NCBI GenBank assembly: GCA_043749975.1
Contig: JAYVCL010000121.1
Coordinates: forward strand, 1 to 11,224
Source: JANYJJ01 sp043749975
Lineage (GTDB): Bacteria; Pseudomonadota; Gammaproteobacteria; Burkholderiales; Burkholderiaceae_C
Length of the DNA: 11,224 nt
Direction: 5' to 3'
How positions within the stretch are numbered: position 1 is the stretch's first letter; each line of letters starts with the position of its first letter. Of the stretch, positions 6,862-11,224 are shown piece by piece. The notes below the pieces were generated by a model. That model saw only the letters and a program-made list of their open reading frames with translations, did no database searches and was not told the DNA's origin. Made by a program: the position numbers and the translations under genes.

Positions 6862-9800
6862 GTGACACCCACACCCAAGCACCTGCAACACCATGAGGGC
6901 GGCAACGCGCTGTCTGCCTTTCGCGCGCTGGCGCTGCTGGCCAGGCTGCAAGCCATCAGCCCGCGCATCACGGCTGTTCACGCGCGCCACGTGCACTGGG
7001 TCTGGAGCGAAGCCGCCCTCGGGCGCGAGGCGCAAGACAAAGTGGCTGGCCTGCTGCACTACGGAGATGCCTACGCCGGACCGGTGGACGGCTGCCTGAT
7101 CGTGGTGGCGCCGCGGCTGGGCACGGTGTCGCCGTGGGCCTCGAAGGCCACCGACATTGCGCACAACTGCGGGCTGGCCATCAAACGCGTCGAGCGGGTG
7201 ACCGAATTCAGGCTCGCGCTGAAGAGCGGCCTGTTCGGTGCCGCCAAGCCACTCGGCGCCGACGAGCTGCAAGCCGCTGCCGCGCTGCTGCACGACCGCA
7301 TGACCGAGAGTGTGCTGTGGCAGCGCAGTGACGCAGCGCATCTGTTCGACGAGCAAGCTGGCAAGCCGATGCAGCGTGTCGATGTGCTGGGCCGCGGCCG
7401 CGATGCGCTGATCGACGCCAACAGCGCCTTCGGCCTGGCTTTGTCGGTGGATGAGATCGATTACCTCGTCGCCGCGTTCACGGCCTTGCAGCGCAACCCC
7501 ACCGATGTGGAGTTGATGATGTTCGCGCAGGCCAACAGCGAGCACTGCCGGCACAAGATTTTCAATGCCGACTTCAGCATCGACGGCGTGCCGCAACAAC
7601 GTTCGATGTTCGGGATGATCCGCAACACGCACCAGCTCGCGCCGCAGCACACCGTCGTCGCCTACAGCGACAACTCGTCGGTGATGCACGGCGGCGTGAT
7701 CGAGCGCTGGCTGCCGCAGGGCTATACCAACGCGCCGCTCTACGCAGCCCGCGAGGAATTGGTTCACGTGTTGATGAAGGTGGAAACGCACAACCACCCG
7801 ACCGCGATTTCACCGTTTCCCGGTGCCTCGACCGGTGCCGGCGGCGAGATTCGCGACGAGGGCGCGACGGGTCGCGGCTCGAAACCGAAAGCGGGCTTGA
7901 CCGGCTTCAGCGTTTCCAATTTGCACCTGCCCGGGTTGAGTGAACCGTGGGAGCAGCAACCCTGCGGCAAGCCGGAGCACATCGCCAGCGCCTTGCAAAT
8001 CATGATCGACGGGCCGCTGGGCGGTGCCGCGTTCAACAACGAATTCGGCCGGCCGAATCTGGCGGGCTACTTTCGCGTCTACGAGCAACGCGTGGGCACG
8101 GTGCAGCGCGGCTATCACAAGCCCGTCATGATCGCCGGCGGCCTGGGCAGCATCGCGGCCACGCAGACGGACAAGATCGCCTTCCCTGCCGGCAGCCTGT
8201 TGATCCAGCTCGGCGGCCCCGGCATGCGCATCGGCATGGGTGGCAGCGCTGCCAGTTCGATGGCCGCAGGCGCGAACGCCGCCCAGCTCGACTTCGATTC
8301 GGTGCAGCGCGGCAACCCCGAAATTCAGCGGCGCGCGCAAGAGGTCATCAACCATTGCGCTGCGTTGGGTGAAAGTGAACGCTCCTGCGGTAGCGGCAAC
8401 CCGATCCTGGCGATCCACGACGTGGGGGCCGGCGGCATCTCGAACGCTTTTCCCGAACTGGTGGACGGCGCAGGGCGCGGCGCGCGCTTCGACCTGGGCC
8501 AGGTGCCGCTCGAAGAAAGCGGCATGACACCGAAAGAAATCTGGTGCAACGAAAGCCAGGAACGCTATGTGATGGCGCTGCAGCCCGAGGCACTGCCGCT
8601 GTTCGCCGCGATGTGCGAGCGCGAGCGCTGCCCGTTCGCCGTGGTCGGTGTGGCCACCGAGGCGAAGCAACTGGTGCTGGCCGATGCGGCGTCCGACCAA
8701 ACCCCGATCGACATGCCGATGGACGTGCTGCTGGGCAAGCCGCCGAAGATGCACCGAGACGTGACGCGCCTGGTGCAAACGCTGCCCGAAATCGACCTGA
8801 GCGACGCGAAGCTGCAGCGCGTGGCCTTCGATGTGCTGCGCCACCCCACGGTGGCCAGCAAGCGCTTCCTGGTCAGCATTGGCGACCGCAGCGTGGGTGG
8901 GCTGAACCACCGCGACCAAATGGTCGGCCCGTGGCAAGTGCCGGTGGCCGACTGCGCGGTGACCTTGGCCGACTACAGCGGCTTTCGCGGTGAGGCGATG
9001 AGCATCGGCGAGCGCACGCCGATCGCGTCCATCAACGCGCCCGCATCGGGCCGCATGGCGGTGGGCGAGGCGATCACCAATCTGCTGGCCGCGCCGATGG
9101 ATTTGGCGCGCGTGAAGCTGAGCTGCAACTGGATGGCCGCCTGTGGCGAGCCGGGTGAAGACGCGGCCTTGTACGACACCGTGAAGGCGGTCGGCATGGC
9201 GCTGTGCCCCGCGCTCGGCATCAGCGTGCCGGTGGGCAAGGACAGCTTGTCGATGCGCACACGCTGGACCGATGAAAACGGCGAGGCGAAGCAGGTCACC
9301 GCGCCGGTGTCGCTGATCGTGTCGGCCTTTGTCACGCTGGACGATGTGCGGGGCACGTTGACGCCGCAGTTGGCACCAGGCGACAACACCTTGGTGCTGA
9401 TTGATCTGGGTCAAGGCAAAAAGCGCATGGCCGGCTCGATGCTGGCGCAGGTGTTGAACCAAACGGGCAATGACGTGCCCGACCTGGACGACCCGGAAAA
9501 GTTGAAGTCGCTGGTCGCTGCCATCAACCAATTGCGCACCGAGGGCAAGCTGCTGGCGTACCACGACCGCAGCGACGGTGGCCTGTGGGCGACGGTGGTT
9601 GAAATGGCCTTCGCAGGCCACGTGGGCGTGAGCCTGAACGTCGACATGCTCATCGTTGAAGGCGACGGCATCAGCGACAGCCGTGCCGACTTCGGCGATT
9701 CCAAAAACTGGACCACCCAAGTCGGCGCGCGGCGCGACGATCTGACCCTGCGCGCCCTGTTCAACGAAGAACTCGGTGCTGTCATCCAGGTGCCCACGGC

Positions 9801-10905
9801 GGTGCGCAACGAGGTGATGCAAGTCTTGCGTGCGCATGGCCTCAGCGCGCACAGCCACTTCATCGGCAAGCCGAACGCGCGCGGCGTGGTTGAAGTCTGG
9901 CGCGACACGAAATGCGTCTTCAGCGCCAGCCTGCGCGAGCTGCACCAGACCTGGGACGAAGTGAGCTGGCGCATCGCCCGGCTGCGCGACAACCCGGTGT
10001 GTGCCGATGCGGAGCACGAGGCGGTTGGGCAGGCGCATGACACCGGCCTGCAGGTGCACTTGAGCTTCGATGCGGCCTTGCTCCCTCCCTCTTTGGGGGA
10101 GGGTTGGGGTGGGGGCGGCACAGCACCGGCCCTCCTCAAAACCCGCCCCAAGCTCGCCATCCTGCGCGAGCAAGGCGTCAACAGCCATGTCGAGATGAGC
10201 TATGCGATGCACAGCGCAGGCTTCGACACCTTCGACGTTCACATGAGCGACCTGCAGGCTGGCCGCGCCCGGCTCGACCAGTTTCAGGGCTTCGTCGCCT
10301 GCGGCGGCTTCAGCTACGGCGACACGCTGGGGGCCGGTGAGGGCTGGGCCCGCTCGATCCTGTTCAACCCGGCGCTGGCCGAACAGTTCGCGGCCTTCTT
10401 CAACCGCACAGACACCTTCGCGCTGGGTGTGTGCAACGGCTGCCAGATGATGGCCGCGCTGTCGCCCATCATCCCCGGCGCGCAGGCCTGGCCCAAGTTC
10501 ACGCGCAACAAGAGCGAGCAGTTCGAGGCCCGGCTGAGCATGGTCGAAGTGATGGACAGCCCGTCGATCTTCTTCACCGGCATGGCCGGCAGCCGGCTGC
10601 CGATCGCGGTGGCGCATGGAGAGGGCTTCGCCGATTTTTCACAGCGAGGCGACACAGCATCCGTTCACCGTGCGATGCGCTTCGTCGACAACGCGGGTGC
10701 GCCGACCGAGGCCTATCCGTTCAACCCCAACGGCAGCCCTGATGGCTTGACTGCGGTGACCACCGCCGATGGCCGCTTCAGCGTGTTGATGCCGCACCCG
10801 GAGCGGGTGTTTCGCAATGTGCTGATGAGCTGGACCAGCGGCGACCGCAGCGCCTTGAGTCCATGGATGCGGATGTTCAGCAACGCGCGAAAGTGGGTGG
10901 GGTGA
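6862..10905 (+). CDS. purL: Phosphoribosylformylglycinamidine synthase (FGAR amidotransferase, large single-chain type)
   Basis: 1347 residues (E. coli 1295). It catalyses the fourth step of de novo purine synthesis, FGAR + glutamine + ATP to FGAM, in the cytosol. An N-terminal domain starts with the HHEGGNALSAF segment. The linker/ATPase part includes ANSEHCRHKIF (223-233), ETHNHPTAISPFPGA (308-322), GAGGEIRDEGATGRG (325-339) and SCGSGNP (508-514). The C-terminal class-I glutaminase (about 1095-1347) has nucleophile Cys1191 (GVCNGCQ) and the His1312/Glu1314 pair (PHPERVF). The start is GTG at 6862: an in-frame TGA at 6817 leaves no other ATG/GTG start, though no Shine-Dalgarno is visible. 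Extra length comes partly from an insert at about 926-960 and partly from a repeat-derived stretch at 1073-1087 in the linker before the glutaminase. All catalytic motifs are intact, so the gene should be functional. Confidence 0.97.
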   Translation: MTPTPKHLQHHEGGNALSAFRALALLARLQAISPRITAVHARHVHWVWSEAALGREAQDKVAGLLHYGDAYAGPVDGCLIVVAPRLGTVSPWASKATDIAHNCGLAIKRVERVTEFRLALKSGLFGAAKPLGADELQAAAALLHDRMTESVLWQRSDAAHLFDEQAGKPMQRVDVLGRGRDALIDANSAFGLALSVDEIDYLVAAFTALQRNPTDVELMMFAQANSEHCRHKIFNADFSIDGVPQQRSMFGMIRNTHQLAPQHTVVAYSDNSSVMHGGVIERWLPQGYTNAPLYAAREELVHVLMKVETHNHPTAISPFPGASTGAGGEIRDEGATGRGSKPKAGLTGFSVSNLHLPGLSEPWEQQPCGKPEHIASALQIMIDGPLGGAAFNNEFGRPNLAGYFRVYEQRVGTVQRGYHKPVMIAGGLGSIAATQTDKIAFPAGSLLIQLGGPGMRIGMGGSAASSMAAGANAAQLDFDSVQRGNPEIQRRAQEVINHCAALGESERSCGSGNPILAIHDVGAGGISNAFPELVDGAGRGARFDLGQVPLEESGMTPKEIWCNESQERYVMALQPEALPLFAAMCERERCPFAVVGVATEAKQLVLADAASDQTPIDMPMDVLLGKPPKMHRDVTRLVQTLPEIDLSDAKLQRVAFDVLRHPTVASKRFLVSIGDRSVGGLNHRDQMVGPWQVPVADCAVTLADYSGFRGEAMSIGERTPIASINAPASGRMAVGEAITNLLAAPMDLARVKLSCNWMAACGEPGEDAALYDTVKAVGMALCPALGISVPVGKDSLSMRTRWTDENGEAKQVTAPVSLIVSAFVTLDDVRGTLTPQLAPGDNTLVLIDLGQGKKRMAGSMLAQVLNQTGNDVPDLDDPEKLKSLVAAINQLRTEGKLLAYHDRSDGGLWATVVEMAFAGHVGVSLNVDMLIVEGDGISDSRADFGDSKNWTTQVGARRDDLTLRALFNEELGAVIQVPTAVRNEVMQVLRAHGLSAHSHFIGKPNARGVVEVWRDTKCVFSASLRELHQTWDEVSWRIARLRDNPVCADAEHEAVGQAHDTGLQVHLSFDAALLPPSLGEGWGGGGTAPALLKTRPKLAILREQGVNSHVEMSYAMHSAGFDTFDVHMSDLQAGRARLDQFQGFVACGGFSYGDTLGAGEGWARSILFNPALAEQFAAFFNRTDTFALGVCNGCQMMAALSPIIPGAQAWPKFTRNKSEQFEARLSMVEVMDSPSIFFTGMAGSRLPIAVAHGEGFADFSQRGDTASVHRAMRFVDNAGAPTEAYPFNPNGSPDGLTAVTTADGRFSVLMPHPERVFRNVLMSWTSGDRSALSPWMRMFSNARKWVG
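10079..10116. repeat. REP-like GC-rich palindromic repeat inside purL
   Basis: A C-rich half followed by a G-rich half, with CCCTC (10087-10091) pairing GAGGG (10099-10103), extended by two possible G-T pairs, then a TTGGGGTGGGGGC tail. In the purL frame it encodes LPPSLGEGWGGGG; antisense it reads as the PPPPQPSPKEGG type of peptide that I know from spurious proteins over dispersed intergenic repeats in high-GC proteobacteria. It lies in the linker between the FGAM synthase body and the glutaminase domain, without breaking the frame. Only one copy was noticed in this window, so its repeated nature rests on recollection of the pattern. Confidence 0.6.
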
Positions 10906-11087
10906 GGTCGAGATGTCTGAGGCGTCGGCTTGCTGTCTCCAACCCTGTACCTGGGTCGCACAATGCGGACCATGATCGGCAAGGGCTGGGTCGGCATGTG
11001 GCATCCGGCGCAACCATCGGCGGCATTCATCCGCAACTGGCAGGCCAGCCCGGCGGGGCAGGCGATTTCTCCAAGGAATCCAGCAAC
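10906..11087. other. Spacer between purL and the response-regulator gene
   Basis: 182 bp with no convincing gene, RNA or intrinsic terminator. A 42-codon plus-strand frame (10963-11091) ends in an ATGA overlap with the next gene but has no recognisable features and a weak ribosome site. AAGGA at 11073-11077 is the likely ribosome-binding site of the following gene. The promoter of that gene was not identified. Confidence 0.4.
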
Positions 11088-11224
11088 ATGAGCATGCTCC
11101 CGTCGATTCTGATCGTGGACGACAACCCGACCAATTTGTACCTGCTCAAGGCCATGCTGGACAACACCGGGATCGAGCTGGTGCGCGCGGGCTCGGGCGC
11201 GGAAGCGCTGCGTCAGGTGCTGCA
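11088..11224 (+). CDS. Response-regulator receiver domain protein (N-terminus, partial)
   Basis: 45 complete codons are visible before the window ends. The sequence begins MSMLPSILIVDDNPTNLYLL, with the acidic pair Asp11-Asp12 after a hydrophobic beta strand, as in CheY-like receivers; the segment AGSGAEALRQVL matches the alpha-2 region that follows. The phosphorylated Asp would lie beyond the edge. VDDNPTNL is common in receivers that are stand-alone, fused to HD-GYP or GGDEF output domains, or part of hybrid kinases, so the output cannot be assigned. The start at 11088 has AAGGA 10 nt upstream; Met3 (11094) is a less likely alternative. It is the same direction as purL but separated by 182 bp, so it is probably a separate transcription unit. 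Confidence 0.85.
   Translation, partial: MSMLPSILIVDDNPTNLYLLKAMLDNTGIELVRAGSGAEALRQVL

Noticed and set aside
7810..10617. 935-codon minus-strand open frame antisense to purL
   Set aside because: Same high-GC shadow effect; no recognisable domain and opposite an intact PurL.
10906..10960. Intrinsic terminator after purL
   Set aside because: Only a 4-bp ACCC/GGGT pairing without a T-tract is visible.

Overview
The window looks like a chromosome segment of a high-GC betaproteobacterium, most likely order Burkholderiales. This is inferred from long antisense open frames, the character of PurL, GlnD and OxyR, and a GC-rich repeat of a kind I associate with Burkholderiales. No rRNA, tRNA, CRISPR array, insertion sequence or phage gene was seen. 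Genus cannot be set from sequence alone.

Layout. (1) Bases 1-2035, minus strand: a three-gene exported set. In transcription order it holds a cupredoxin-like protein with an amicyanin-type copper loop, a Tat-exported calcineurin-like metallophosphoesterase, and the first 33 codons of another secreted protein that runs off the left edge. Gaps of 65 and 28 bp and clear Shine-Dalgarno sequences suggest one operon, with a perfect 9-bp hairpin between the first two genes. (2) Bases 2036-2260: a divergent control region. (3) Bases 2261-3247, plus strand: an OxyR-type peroxide sensor with both redox cysteines at the E. coli positions. (4) Bases 3284-6766, minus strand: map (methionine aminopeptidase) followed by glnD (PII uridylyltransferase), a pair also adjacent in enterobacteria. 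(5) Bases 6767-6861: a 95-bp divergent promoter region. (6) Bases 6862-10905, plus strand: purL, the large purine-synthesis amidotransferase, carrying an in-frame REP-like repeat in its inter-domain linker. (7) Bases 10906-11087: mostly featureless spacer. (8) From base 11088, plus strand: the start of a response-regulator receiver domain that runs off the right edge.

How they work together. map, glnD and purL are housekeeping genes for protein N-terminal processing, nitrogen signalling and purine synthesis. The least ordinary part is the left third, where a peroxide-sensing regulator faces an operon for a copper-site protein, a periplasmic phosphoesterase and a further exported protein. This hints at a periplasmic redox or metal-linked function under OxyR control, but no OxyR site could be read with confidence and the third gene is cut off, so that link is a hypothesis.
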